Source: Arthrobacter sp. OV608 (GTDB lineage: Bacteria; Actinomycetota; Actinomycetes; Actinomycetales; Micrococcaceae). From it: a stretch of 64,000 bases of DNA. The stretch is from contig FOEZ01000001.1 in NCBI GenBank assembly GCA_900110595.1, positions 248,001 to 312,000 on the forward strand, written 5' to 3'. A program made the position numbers and the translations under genes. Positions 8,689 to 18,200 of the stretch are shown piece by piece. The notes beneath the pieces were generated by a model that was given only the letters and a program-made list of their open reading frames with translations, had not been told where the DNA came from and ran no database searches. The stretch's first letter is position 1; every line of letters starts with the position of its first letter.

Positions 8689-9779
8689 TGACTGAAGTCC
8701 CGGCCAGCCCCACAGCGCCGGTGGGCCCGCAGCGGATCCTGCTGGGGTTGAACACCTTCGGCGACGTTGGCGAGAACCCGGACGGCAGCCCGCAGCCGCA
8801 TGCCCGGGTGCTGCGCCAGTTGCTGGAACAGGTGGAACTGGCGGACGCCGTCGGACTTCACGCCTTTGGTGTGGGGGAGCACCACCGCAAGGACTACGCG
8901 GTATCAGCGCCCGAGGTCTTCCTGGCGGCAGCCGCGGCCCGGACCACCCGGATCCGCCTCGGATCGGCCGTTACGGTGCTGAGCTCGGACGATCCCATCC
9001 GGGTGTTCCAGCGCTTCTCCACCGTGGACGCGCTCTCCAACGGCCGGGCCGAGGTAATGCTGGGGCGGGGCTCATTCATCGAATCCTTCCCGCTGTTCGG
9101 ACTGGACCTTGCCGACTACGAGGTCCTGTTCGAGGAGAAGCTCGAGCTGTTCGACAAGGTCCGGGCACAGCAGCCGGTGCACTGGGAAGGCCGCACCAGG
9201 CCCGCCCTCGCCGGCCTGAGCGTATACCCGCCCCTGGAACACCACCTGCTGCCCACCTGGATCGGCGTGGGCGGAACCCCTGAGTCCGTGCTCCGCTGCG
9301 CGCAGTACGGCTACCCAATTATCTTCGCGATCATCGGTGGGCAGCCGCGCGGCTTCCGGCCCCTGGTGGACCTGTACCGGGAAGCCATGGCCAAATACGG
9401 CCACCCCATGCAGCAAATAGCCACGCACTCCCCGGGGCATGTGGCTGAGACCGACGAACAGGCCCGGGAGGAACTCTTCCCGCACTGGCTGAAGCTGCGG
9501 AACAAACTCGGAGCCGAACGCGGCTGGGGACCCGCCGGACGGGGCGAGTTCGAGGCCCTGTGCGCTCCGGAGGGTGCCCTCTATGTCGGTTCGCCGGATA
9601 CGGTGGCGCAAAAAATTGTCCAGCTCAAGCAGAACCTGGGCGTTGACCGCTTCGACTTCAAGTACAGCAACGGCCCCCTGCCGCACTCGGCGATGATGCG
9701 CTCCATCGAGCTGCTGGGTACGCAGGTGATGCCCCGGGTGGCTGAACTGCTGGCCGCCGATAACCAGCCGGCAAACTGA
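8688..9779 (+). CDS. LLM-class flavin-dependent oxidoreductase
   Basis: A luciferase-like monooxygenase of the bacterial TIM-barrel superfamily that uses reduced FMN or F420; the substrate is unknown. The 363-residue product has the family segments [16 protein letters not shown] near residue 45 and [18 protein letters not shown] near residue 90, then [21 protein letters not shown] and, later, [15 protein letters not shown]. It begins at ATG 8688, overlapping the hemB stop by one base and preceded by GAAGGAG at 8676-8682, so it is tightly coupled to hemB, and it precedes hemL by 13 bp. It is not a known haem-pathway enzyme. Its place may reflect a role in oxygen- or flavin-dependent detoxification, or simply co-expression. 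Confidence 0.9.
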   Translation: MTEVPASPTAPVGPQRILLGLNTFGDVGENPDGSPQPHARVLRQLLEQVELADAVGLHAFGVGEHHRKDYAVSAPEVFLAAAAARTTRIRLGSAVTVLSSDDPIRVFQRFSTVDALSNGRAEVMLGRGSFIESFPLFGLDLADYEVLFEEKLELFDKVRAQQPVHWEGRTRPALAGLSVYPPLEHHLLPTWIGVGGTPESVLRCAQYGYPIIFAIIGGQPRGFRPLVDLYREAMAKYGHPMQQIATHSPGHVAETDEQAREELFPHWLKLRNKLGAERGWGPAGRGEFEALCAPEGALYVGSPDTVAQKIVQLKQNLGVDRFDFKYSNGPLPHSAMMRSIELLGTQVMPRVAELLAADNQPAN

Positions 9780-9792
9780 GAGAATAGGAACC

Positions 9793-11124
9793 ATGACTTC
9801 CAGCAATCCTCGCAACGAGGCACTCTTCGACCGCGCCCGCCAGCTGATGCCGGGCGGGGTCAACTCCCCGGTCCGCGCCTTCGGGTCCGTTGGCGGAACG
9901 CCGCGCTTTATGGTTTCCGCCAAAGGCCCGTACCTGACCGACGCCGACGGCAAGGAATACGTGGACCTGGTCTGCTCGTGGGGCCCGGCGCTGCTCGGCC
10001 ACGCGCACCCGGCAGTGCTGGAGGCCGTCCACGCCGCCGTGGACCGCGGGCTCTCCTTCGGCGCGTCAACGCCTGATGAGGCCAACCTGGCGGAAATCGT
10101 CAAAGAGCGCGTACCCGCCGTTGAACGCCTCCGGATGGTCTCCACCGGCACCGAAGCCACCATGACGGCTGTCCGGCTTGCCCGCGGCTTCACCGGCCGG
10201 AACCTCATCATCAAGTTTGCCGGCTGCTACCACGGCCACCTGGACGGCTTGCTCGCCGCTGCCGGCTCGGGCGTGGCAACCCTCGCCCTGCCCGGTTCCG
10301 CCGGTGTTACCGAAGCTACGGCCGCGGAAACCCTGGTGCTGCCGTACAACGACCTCGCGGCCGTCAAGGAAGCGTTCGCCACCCACGGGCCCAACATCGC
10401 TGCCGTGATCACCGAGGCCGCGCCGGCCAACATGGGCGTAGTAACACCTGAAGAAGGCTTCAACCTGGGCCTGTCCAGGATCACCCGGGAACACGGAGCG
10501 CTGCTCATCGTCGACGAGGTCCTCACTGGATTCCGCACCGGGTACTCGGGCTACTGGGGCCTCACGGGCGGGGCGTCGGACGCTGCCGAGCCGTGGACGC
10601 CGGACCTGCTTACCTTCGGCAAGGTCATCGGCGGAGGAATGCCGACGGCGGCCCTCGGCGGGCGTGCCGACGTGATGGACTACCTCGCCCCCACAGGCCC
10701 CGTGTACCAGGCAGGCACCCTGTCCGGAAACCCGGTGGCGATGGCCGCCGGCGTGGCCACGCTGACCCACGCCACGCGTGACGTTTACTCCTTCATTGAC
10801 GTCCGCTCGCTGGAGCTGTCCTCGGCGCTGTCCAATGCCCTGGACGCCGCCGGTGTGGACCACTCCATCCAGTTCGCCGGAAACCTGTTCTCGGTGGCGT
10901 TCGGCACCTCCGCCCACGGCGTCCACAACTACGCCGACGCCCAGGCGCAGGAAGCCTTCCGGTACGCGCCGTTCTTCCACTCCATGCTGGAATCCGGCGT
11001 CTACCTGCCGCCGTCCGTCTTCGAAGCCTGGTTCCTGTCCGCCGCGCACGACGACGCCGCCATGAACCGGATCTTCGACGCCCTTCCCGCCGCGGCAAAG
11101 GCTGCCGCAGCCGCCCAGGGGTAG
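9793..11124 (+). CDS. hemL: Glutamate-1-semialdehyde 2,1-aminomutase
   Basis: PLP enzyme that makes 5-aminolevulinate from glutamate-1-semialdehyde in the C5 pathway. The 443-residue product carries the PLP lysine at K277 ([11 protein letters not shown]), the aspartate of [12 protein letters not shown] and the N-terminal signature [13 protein letters not shown]. The ATG at 9793 follows AGGAA. Its presence means ALA comes from glutamyl-tRNA; hemA was not seen and presumably lies outside the window. It is the last gene of the haem run and is followed by an inverted-repeat element and a strong terminator. Very confident. Confidence 0.97.
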   Translation: MTSSNPRNEALFDRARQLMPGGVNSPVRAFGSVGGTPRFMVSAKGPYLTDADGKEYVDLVCSWGPALLGHAHPAVLEAVHAAVDRGLSFGASTPDEANLAEIVKERVPAVERLRMVSTGTEATMTAVRLARGFTGRNLIIKFAGCYHGHLDGLLAAAGSGVATLALPGSAGVTEATAAETLVLPYNDLAAVKEAFATHGPNIAAVITEAAPANMGVVTPEEGFNLGLSRITREHGALLIVDEVLTGFRTGYSGYWGLTGGASDAAEPWTPDLLTFGKVIGGGMPTAALGGRADVMDYLAPTGPVYQAGTLSGNPVAMAAGVATLTHATRDVYSFIDVRSLELSSALSNALDAAGVDHSIQFAGNLFSVAFGTSAHGVHNYADAQAQEAFRYAPFFHSMLESGVYLPPSVFEAWFLSAAHDDAAMNRIFDALPAAAKAAAAAQG

Positions 11125-11159
11125 GGACCCCGGCGAGTCCCGCCGTCGTCCGCTTAAAC

Positions 11160-11224
11160 TCCGCGAGATGGCACTTTACGGCAATGCCGGCACGTGGAAC
11201 TGCCGTTAAATGCCATCTCGCGGA
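11160..11224. repeat. Long imperfect inverted repeat (24-bp arms)
   Basis: The left arm at 11160-11183 begins TCCGCGAGATGGCA and the right arm at 11201-11224 is its reverse complement with 2 mismatches; the loop is 17 bp. There is no T-tract, and a separate canonical terminator follows immediately, so this is not simply the hemL terminator. It resembles a REP-like or small palindromic intergenic element. I see no second copy in this window. Confidence 0.6.
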
Positions 11225-11227
11225 AAT

Positions 11228-11264
11228 AAAAATCCCCGGTTGCATTCCGCGACCGGGGATTTTC
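11228..11264. terminator. Bidirectional intrinsic terminator, hemL / amino-acid ABC operon
   Basis: AAAATCCCCGGT at 11229-11240 pairs with ACCGGGGATTTT at 11252-11263 around an 11-base loop, with A and T tracts on the two sides. It lies between convergent hemL (+) and the ABC ATPase gene (-) and can serve both strands. Confidence 0.85.
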
Positions 11265-11281
11265 CTTTGATGCTTAAGGAG

Positions 11282-12019
11282 TTACAGGACGTCCGAGAGG
11301 AAGCCCCTGAGGCGCTCGGTTTCCGGGGCGCTGAAGATCTTCTCGGGCGGACCGGACTCCACCACCACGCCGGCGTCCATAAATGTCACGGTGTCCGACA
11401 CATTGCGGGAGAAGCCCATTTCGTGGGTCACCACCACCATGGTCATGCCGCCCTTCGCGAGGTCGGTCATCAGCGCCAGGACGCCCTTGACCAGTTCCGG
11501 GTCCAGCGCGGAGGTGGCCTCGTCAAAGAACATCACTTCCGGCTTCATGGCCAGTGCGCGGGCGATGGCAACGCGCTGCTGCTGGCCGCCGGAGAGGTTC
11601 GCCGGACGGGCTTCAGCCTTGTGCTTCAGGCCCACCAGGTCCAGCTGCTCCAGGGCTTCGGCGCGGGCCTGGTCCTTGGACAGCTTGCGCAGCTTCCGCA
11701 GCGCCAGGGACACGTTGTCCACCACCGTCTTGTGCGGGAACAGGTTGAACTGCTGGAACACCATGCCGATCCGCTGCCGGAGCTCATCCGGATTGTCCTT
11801 GAGGACCGAACGGCCATCGAGGAGGATATCGCCCTGGTCCGGCTCGATCAGCCGGTTCATCACCCGAAGGAGCGTGGATTTGCCGGAACCGGACGGGCCG
11901 ATCACGGAGGCTGTGGTGCCCTTCTCCACGTGCAGGTCAATGCCGCGCAGGACGTGGTTGTGCCCGAACGAGAGGTGCAGGTTCTTGCCGGTCAGGGTTC
12001 CGGAAGCGAAGTCCGTCAT
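11282..12019 (-). CDS. Polar amino-acid ABC transporter ATP-binding protein
   Basis: ATPase of a PAAT-family importer (glutamine/glutamate/His-type). The 245-residue product contains Walker [10 protein letters not shown] near residue 41, a Q-loop ([11 protein letters not shown]), the signature [15 protein letters not shown], Walker B ([12 protein letters not shown]) and the switch histidine (VVTHEMG). GlnQ/GltL-type ATPases have this length and the NLFPHKTV segment. Its start overlaps the permease stop by 4 bp, and the order on the minus strand is binding protein, permease, ATPase. Substrate specificity cannot be read from the ATPase. The terminator at 11228-11264 follows. Confidence 0.95.
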   Translation of the reverse strand: MTDFASGTLTGKNLHLSFGHNHVLRGIDLHVEKGTTASVIGPSGSGKSTLLRVMNRLIEPDQGDILLDGRSVLKDNPDELRQRIGMVFQQFNLFPHKTVVDNVSLALRKLRKLSKDQARAEALEQLDLVGLKHKAEARPANLSGGQQQRVAIARALAMKPEVMFFDEATSALDPELVKGVLALMTDLAKGGMTMVVVTHEMGFSRNVSDTVTFMDAGVVVESGPPEKIFSAPETERLRGFLSDVL

Positions 12020-12780
12020 GCCTGTGCCCCCTTGCCGATAGGTGCCGCCAGCTCATCCGGTTCCTTCTTTTCCGGCTTGCCGGTACGCAGCCGGTTGTCG
12101 ATGAAGTTCACGAAGTGGGTGAGCGGGACGGTCAGGATCAGGTACAGCACACCGGCTGCCACCAGCGGTGAGAGGTTGCCCGTGTTGGCCATGGCGTCAT
12201 TGCCGATCCGGAAGATTTCCCGGTCGGAAGCTGCGAGGCCGAGCATGAACACCAGCGAGGAATCCTTGAGCAGCGAGATGAACTGGTTCACCAGCGCGGG
12301 AAGGACCCGCCGGATGCCCTGCGGCACCACCACGAGGCGCATCGAACTGCCGTAGCTGAAACCCAGCGCCCGCGAGGCCTCCAACTGGCCTTTCTCCACG
12401 CTCTGGATGCCGGAGCGGAAGATCTCACCAATGTAGGCGGCGGCGATCAGCGTCAGGGCAAGGATGCCCAGCGGGTAAGGGTTCCGGGACCCGGTGATTT
12501 CCCGGGCAATGGGGCTAAGCCCGATCCCGATCACCAGGATCACCAGGATGGCCGGGAGGCCGCGGAAGATGTCGGTGTAGATGCGTGCCACCCAACGGGC
12601 TCCCGCATTGCGTGAGATACCCATCATGGCCAGCCCCAGCCCCAGCAGGGAGCCGAGGATGCCGGAGGCAACGGCCAGGATCAGGGTGTTGGGCAAGCCC
12701 ACCATGAGCAGGGCGGGAATGACTTTGGCCATTTCCTCCCAGTTGAAGAAGGTGTCAGCCAGCTGGTCCAAGAGATCCAT
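12016..12780 (-). CDS. Polar amino-acid ABC transporter permease
   Basis: Inner-membrane channel subunit of the importer. The 254-residue product has about five hydrophobic segments and the EAA-loop pattern [27 protein letters not shown] (about residues 111-137), where the glycine contacts the ATPase. A single permease is encoded here, so it probably works as a homodimer, unlike systems with two permeases. It ends with a basic tail rich in K and E. It overlaps the ATPase gene by 4 bp and starts 16 bp after the binding-protein stop. Confidence 0.94.
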   Translation of the reverse strand: MDLLDQLADTFFNWEEMAKVIPALLMVGLPNTLILAVASGILGSLLGLGLAMMGISRNAGARWVARIYTDIFRGLPAILVILVIGIGLSPIAREITGSRNPYPLGILALTLIAAAYIGEIFRSGIQSVEKGQLEASRALGFSYGSSMRLVVVPQGIRRVLPALVNQFISLLKDSSLVFMLGLAASDREIFRIGNDAMANTGNLSPLVAAGVLYLILTVPLTHFVNFIDNRLRTGKPEKKEPDELAAPIGKGAQA

Positions 12781-12796
12781 AAACGTCCCGGCTCAA

Positions 12797-13732
12797 TCAG
12801 CTCTGGGGAACCGTGGCGGCCTTGCTGCCCGGCTTCCAGTCAGTCGGCATCTCGCGGTCCGGGTACCATTCCTTGGTCAGTTTGGTCCAGGTTCCGTCGG
12901 CGATGACAGCGTCCAGGCCGGAGTTCAGCGCGTCGATCAACGGCTGGTTGTCCTTGGCCACGGCGTAGGCGGTGAAGTTCTGGGTGTTGACGACGGATTC
13001 GACGATCGCGGTGCCGTCGCCTTCCTTGACCTGGCCGGTGGCCTGCTGCGACGGGGCCACCCAGGCGTCCACCTGGCCGTTGCGCACGTTGGCGTAAACA
13101 GTGGCGTAGTCCGGGAAACGGATCGGCTCAAGCTTGAGGGTGTTGGTGACGTAGTCATCCTGGACGGTGCCCTGGACCACACCGATGCGCAGATCGCCCT
13201 TCAGGTCCGCGAAACCCTTGATGCCGCTGTCGGTCTTGGCAACCACGGCCATGAAGCCGAAGTCATAGCCGTTGGTGAAGCCAACGTTCTGGCGGCGGGC
13301 GTCCGTGGTGGAGATGGAGGAGGACCCGACGTCGAACTGCTTGGTGGAAACCTGGGAGAGCAGGGCGGAGAAGTCCGTGGCAACGAATTCGACCTCAAGG
13401 CCGAGCTTGCCGGCGATGGCGCGCAGCAGTTCGTTGTCGTAGCCGGTGAACTTGCCGGAAGGGTCAATGAAGATGTTCGGCGGGGCGTCCGAGAGGGTGC
13501 CCACCTCGAGCTTGCCTTCGGTGTTCAGGCCCAGCTTGGACTTGTCGATCTGGTCCACCGGGGTAACGCTGGCGGTGGTGTATTTGTCCAGCGTCTGCTG
13601 GTCACTGCCGGCGAGGGCGTCCGTGGGGGTGCCGCTCGGCTGGGCGGATCCTGAGCCGCACGCTGCCAGGGAAACCGCCAGGGCGATTGCCACGGGAGCG
13701 GTTGTCAGCCACTTCATCGCTTTGATTTTCAT
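12797..13732 (-). CDS. Amino-acid ABC transporter substrate-binding lipoprotein
   Basis: Type II periplasmic-binding-fold protein (SBP_bac_3) tethered to the outer face of the membrane. The 311-residue product starts with a lipoprotein signal peptide ending in the lipobox LAAC at about residue 25. The mature protein has the segments EGKLEVGTLSDAPPNIF, GYDNELLRAIAGKLGLEVEF and LRIGVVQGTVQDDYV, typical of this family. It is the first gene of the three-gene operon. ATG 13732 is used; an in-frame ATG at 13717 is possible and would still leave a signal peptide. Ligand unknown; a polar amino acid is likely. Confidence 0.93.
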   Translation of the reverse strand: MKIKAMKWLTTAPVAIALAVSLAACGSGSAQPSGTPTDALAGSDQQTLDKYTTASVTPVDQIDKSKLGLNTEGKLEVGTLSDAPPNIFIDPSGKFTGYDNELLRAIAGKLGLEVEFVATDFSALLSQVSTKQFDVGSSSISTTDARRQNVGFTNGYDFGFMAVVAKTDSGIKGFADLKGDLRIGVVQGTVQDDYVTNTLKLEPIRFPDYATVYANVRNGQVDAWVAPSQQATGQVKEGDGTAIVESVVNTQNFTAYAVAKDNQPLIDALNSGLDAVIADGTWTKLTKEWYPDREMPTDWKPGSKAATVPQS

Positions 13733-14053
13733 CAGGTAGTCGCTTTCATTGAGTCATAAGTCAACCGGGCCGCAAGGCTGCGCTGGTGGCGCCTGGCACC
13801 TGCCCGGTGCTGGTCAAGCTGGGCCAGGGCAGGGGTGACCGCAAAACTAAATTGTCTCACTTCGCCCATTTGCGACCGTGAGCTGAATAATCAGGAGCCA
13901 GGAGCGCAGAAAGTCCGAATAAAGTTCGGATAAACTCTCCGAGCTGCTTGCAGCTGCTTTAAGAGCAGCCAGCCCAGCGAATCCTGAGGTGAAGAATTCC
14001 GCCCGGTTATGAAGCGATGTGACTGATATCTCTGTGGGAATCGGCCGGCCTGG
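13733..14053. other. Gene-free 321-bp region upstream of the amino-acid ABC operon
   Basis: No convincing gene. It must hold the promoter of the minus-strand ABC operon and the 3' end of the exonuclease transcript. Two short perfect inverted repeats are visible: TCCGAA (13914-13919) with TTCGGA (13925-13930), spacer 5, and GCTGCT-N5-AGCAGC around 13953-13969. The first could be an operator or part of a weak terminator for the exonuclease gene; neither has a long T-tract. Confidence 0.4.
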
Positions 14054-14764
14054 CTAAAAACCGCCGGTGCTGGCGTCCTGCGGCGGGAGTACAGGCCAGT
14101 CGCCCTCAATAACGGCAGCGGGTTTGGTCTTGCGCAGGTAGCCCTGGAAGTCCTCGGCCTGGCTCACAGCCCAATCCACCTGAAGCTGGTGCAGCTGACT
14201 GGCCGGCATGCTGAGTTTGGGAAACTTGCCGGCCATGGCGTCCAGGACCCGCAGTGTTGCCAGGGCATCCGCAGCAGACGTGTGGGCATTGTCCAGGACC
14301 ACACCGTACTCTTCGCACAACGCCGTGAGGGTGCGCTTGCCCTTGCGGTAGCGGTCCACGTGCTTGTTCATGATGTACGGGTCCAGGACCGGAAACCGGG
14401 TAAGTTGCGGCACCCCGTAGCGGGCTGATTCGGCCGCGAGCACGGTGAAGTCGTAGCTGGCGTTGAACGCGATGACGGGGACGCCGTCGTCGAACAGGGC
14501 CTGGAGTACGGCCGCAAGTTCCTGGGTCACCTCATGGGCCGGCCGGCCGTCGCGCCTGGCCTGCTCAGTGGTGATGCCGTGGACGTCACTGGCCTCGGTG
14601 GGAATGTCGACGCCCGGATCCGCCAGCCACTCATGCTCCGCGATGACGTCGCCCTTATGGTCCACCACTGTGACAGATGCGGTGACAATTCGGGCCGCAC
14701 GCGAGTTGCGTCCGGTGGTTTCGAGGTCGAAGGCTGCGCGGGGGAGGGTGTTCCAGGTGCTCAT
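14054..14764 (-). CDS. DnaQ-like 3'-5' exonuclease
   Basis: DEDDh-type exonuclease related to the proofreading epsilon subunit. The 236-residue product shows Exo I (AAFDLETTGRNS, with D and E as metal ligands), Exo II (VIAFNASYDFTVL) and Exo III (AHTSAADALATLRVL, with the general-base H and the final D). A C-terminal extension of about 60 residues has no recognised domain. It is transcribed away from the alkyltransferase-like gene, 63 bp apart, so the two share a short divergent promoter region. The ribosome-binding site before ATG 14764 is weak. Probably acts on single-stranded DNA or RNA ends; the exact role is unknown. Confidence 0.92.
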   Translation of the reverse strand: MSTWNTLPRAAFDLETTGRNSRAARIVTASVTVVDHKGDVIAEHEWLADPGVDIPTEASDVHGITTEQARRDGRPAHEVTQELAAVLQALFDDGVPVIAFNASYDFTVLAAESARYGVPQLTRFPVLDPYIMNKHVDRYRKGKRTLTALCEEYGVVLDNAHTSAADALATLRVLDAMAGKFPKLSMPASQLHQLQVDWAVSQAEDFQGYLRKTKPAAVIEGDWPVLPPQDASTGGF

Positions 14765-14827
14765 GAATCCACGCTAAGGGGGACCGCCGACAATTCCCGG
14801 GAGCGCCACTGCCGATAGATTGGATCA

Positions 14828-15244
14828 ATGCGGATTGAGTATGTGGAGGCGGTATTGGCCATCGTGCGGCTGGTACCGCCGGGGTCCGCAGTCTCGTATG
14901 GTGACGTCGCCGAACTCCTGGGATCGGGCGGGCCCAGGCAGGTTGGCTCGGTTATGAGCCACTACGGCAGTGGCGTTCCCTGGTGGCGGATCCTCAAAGC
15001 GAGCGGACACGCGCCCGAAGGCCATGGTGCGGAAGCGCTCCGCCAGTACCGGCAGGAGGGAACCCCCCTCCGCGGCGCTTATGACGCCTACCTGCGAACG
15101 GGGGAAGGCTCCTGGCGCGTGGACCTGGCAGCTGCGCGATGGGCCCCGAATGATGGAGACTTTGAGCACATCGACACAATTGCGGCCCAGCTTGAGCGCG
15201 CGCTCCGGCAATTGTCGGTGGCTGATGATGGAATGTCGGCGTGA
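14828..15244 (+). CDS. Alkyltransferase-like protein (MGMT family, Trp in place of Cys)
   Basis: Binds O6-alkylguanine lesions without repairing them and hands them to nucleotide-excision repair. The 138-residue product is the length of ATL proteins. In MGMT the acceptor motif is P-C-H-R; here it is P51-W52-W53-R54, so the acceptor cysteine is a tryptophan and the protein cannot take up an alkyl group. The helix-turn-helix region VSYGDVAELLGSGGPRQVGSVM matches the DNA-binding part. It overlaps the adnA start by 4 bp (GTGA), so lesion sensing and break processing are co-expressed, as I recall from M. tuberculosis (Rv3204 next to adnAB). Confidence 0.93.
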   Translation: MRIEYVEAVLAIVRLVPPGSAVSYGDVAELLGSGGPRQVGSVMSHYGSGVPWWRILKASGHAPEGHGAEALRQYRQEGTPLRGAYDAYLRTGEGSWRVDLAAARWAPNDGDFEHIDTIAAQLERALRQLSVADDGMSA

Positions 15245-18200
15245 CAGTAACAGTTCCTTTTACAGATCCGCTTGACGAGTACCGTGAACCGGCAGATCCC
15301 GGCACCGGATTCGATGCCCTGGCTGGAGCAGCGCACGACGACGGCGCCCTGGCTGCGGATGCAGGGCGCCAGGGTGCGCCGGGCTTTGCGGGCCTCAGGT
15401 TGCTGCCGCCGCGGCACCTCCATGCCGAGGCGCCGTCGCTGACGCCCGATCAACAGGCGGCCGTTGACGTGGCCCAAGGGTCCGGGCCTGTGCTGGTTCC
15501 GGGAGCGCCCGGAACGGGTAAAACCACTGTCCTCATCGAAGCGGCAGTCACACGGGTCTTCCGCGACGGCCTGGATCCCGAACGGATACTGATCCTGGCC
15601 CCCAGCAGGCTCGCGGCCGATTCCATCCGGGACCGGTTCACGGCCCGGCTCAACAGAAGCCTCAGCACCACCCCCGCCCGGACGTGGGCGTCCTATGCCT
15701 TTGACGTGATCCGCCGGGCCAAGGCCGAGGGTGTGCTGCCGCTCGCAAGGCCGCCCCGGCTCCTTTCCGGACCGGAGCAGGACCTCATCATCAAGGAACT
15801 CCTTGAAGGCCACCGCCTGCCGGGACTGGAACTTCCCTGGCCTGACGATCTCGCAGGAGCGCTGGAAACACGCGGTTTCCGGCACGAGGTGCGCCAGCTC
15901 TTCGACCGCGTTATCGAATCGGGCCTGACCGCCGGTGACCTCGCGGACCTTGGCCGGCGGTGCGGCAGGCCGGACTGGTCGGCTGCCGCGGCTCTGTACG
16001 CCGAGTATCGGGACGTCCTTGACCTGCGGATGCCTGAGGCCTTTGATCCTGCCGGCATCATCACAGCTGCCCGCCAGGTCTTCCAGGATGCCCCGGATTT
16101 CCTTGCCGCCGAGCGTGCGCGCCTGCAGCTGATCGTGGTGGATGATGTCCAGGAAGCCAACCCCGCTGTCTTCGAGCTGCTGGCGGACATCGCCCGTGGG
16201 CAGGACTGCTATGTGGCCTCGTCGCCGGACACAGTAGTCCAGGGGTTCCGCGGAGCCCGGCCGGACCTGGTCGCGGAACTGCCGGGGCTGCTCGCACCGG
16301 GCATTCCGGTCCTGGAACGTCCGCTCCGATATGCGCACCGCCACGCCCCTGAACTGACCGAAGCGTGGCTGGGGGTTGCGGGCCGGATTTCCCAGCGGGC
16401 CGGAGGACAGTTGGCCAGGCAGCTCGAGCCGGTGCAGGGCCGGCCGCACGGAGCGGTGGAGGCCCACCTTGTGCCGTCCCCCGTGCACGAGCTCAGGTAC
16501 GTTGCCCAGCGGATCCTTGACCAGCACATCAACCACGGCCGGGACCTGTCCGAGATGGCGGTGATCGTGCGGAACGGGGCGCAGGTCAGTGAACTGCAGC
16601 GGTATCTGTCCGGCCAGGGGATTCCCGTCCGTGTTCCGGTAGCGGAATCTGCCGTCCGGGATGAGGTCGCAGTGCGTCCGCTGCTGGATGCCTTCGCCGT
16701 CGCCCTCGATCCTGACCTCCTGACCCCCGAAACAGCTGTATCCCTTCTGACTTCGCGGGTGGGGGGCGCCACCTCCATCGAGTTGCGCCGGCTGCGGCAA
16801 TCATTGAGGCGCGAAGAGCTGCTGGGGGGAGGCGGACGCGCCAGCGATACCTTGCTCGGTGAGGCCCTCCTGGAGCCCGGTGCCCTGTCCACCCTTGGCC
16901 TGGAGGGCCGGGCCGCACGCCGCACGGCACGCATGATCCAAGCCGGCCGCCAGGCCGCCGCCGAACCGGGCGCCAACGCCGAGTCAGTGCTGTGGGCATT
17001 GTGGAACTCCACCGGCCTGGCTGCCGCCTGGACCGAGACGGCGCTCGCGGGCGGACCGCACGGAGCCCGCGCCGACCGCGATCTCGATGCCATGATGGCG
17101 CTGTTCCACACAGCGGAGCGCTACGTCGACCAGGTGCCCGGTGCCGGACCGGAGCAGTTCCTGGAATACCTGCTGAACCAGGAACTCCCCATGGACACAC
17201 TGGCTGCCAGGGCCCAGGTGGATGACGCCGTCGAGCTCATGACGCCCGCCAGCGCAGCCGGAAGGGAATGGCCGGTAGTCCTGGTGGCCGGCCTCCAGGA
17301 AGGTGTGTGGCCCAATACCCGGCTCCGCGGCGAGCTTCTGGGCAGCACCCTCTACGCCGATGCGGTGGAGCATGGAGTTGACTATGCGATGCAGCGGGAC
17401 CCGCTGAGCCGGCTCCGGGATATCCGCTACGACGAACTGCGCAGCTTTTCCACGGCCGTGTCCCGGGCACGTGAACTCCTGATCTGCACCGCCGTCTCCT
17501 CCGAAGACGATCAGCCGTCTTCGTTCCTGGACTACGTGGCTCCGCTGGATCCGGGCCAGGAAGGCAGGGCATTCACACCGGTGGAACGTCCCATGACCCT
17601 GCGGGCACTCGTGGCCGAACTCCGGCAGTATGCCCAGCTGGACGGAAGGCATGAAGCTGAGGCTGCTGAAGCGGTGAAGGTCCTCGCGGGGCTGGCCGCT
17701 GCGGAGCCGCCGGTCCCCGGTGCGCATCCGGACAGCTGGTGGGCATTGCCGCCGCTGACGTCGTCCGCAGCTGTGGTTCCGGCCGGCGGAACGGTGTTTG
17801 TGTCGCCGTCGAAGGTGGAGACAGTCCGGAAGTCCCCGCTTGACTGGTTCGTGCAGGCCGCCGGAGGTGAGGCCGCCACCGACTTCGCCAGGAGCCTGGG
17901 CACGCTTGTCCATGCCATCGCCCAGGAACTTCCGGATGCATCGGGGGCAGAGTATGTGGCCGAGCTGGTCCGCCGCTGGCCGGCCCTGGGCATGAAGGAC
18001 AACTGGGAGGGCCGGCTGGACTACCAGCGCGCGGAAGCGATGGTGCGGAAGCTTGCCCAGTACGTGCTGGTGATGAGGAGTGAGGGCCGGAGCCTGCTGG
18101 GCGTGGAACAGGACTTTGATGTGACCCTCCCGGAGGTGGCTGTTGATGATGGCCCGGCCCGGGCAGCGGTCCTTCGGGGGCAGGTTGACCGCCTGGAAAT

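Noticed and set aside
13891..14109. Small open frame in the gap before the exonuclease stop
   Set aside because: It overlaps the exonuclease C-terminus, has no ribosome-binding site and shows no recognisable features.
15088..16800. 570-codon minus-strand frame across the ATL and adnA genes
   Set aside because: Spans two genuine overlapping genes on the other strand; low-complexity product.
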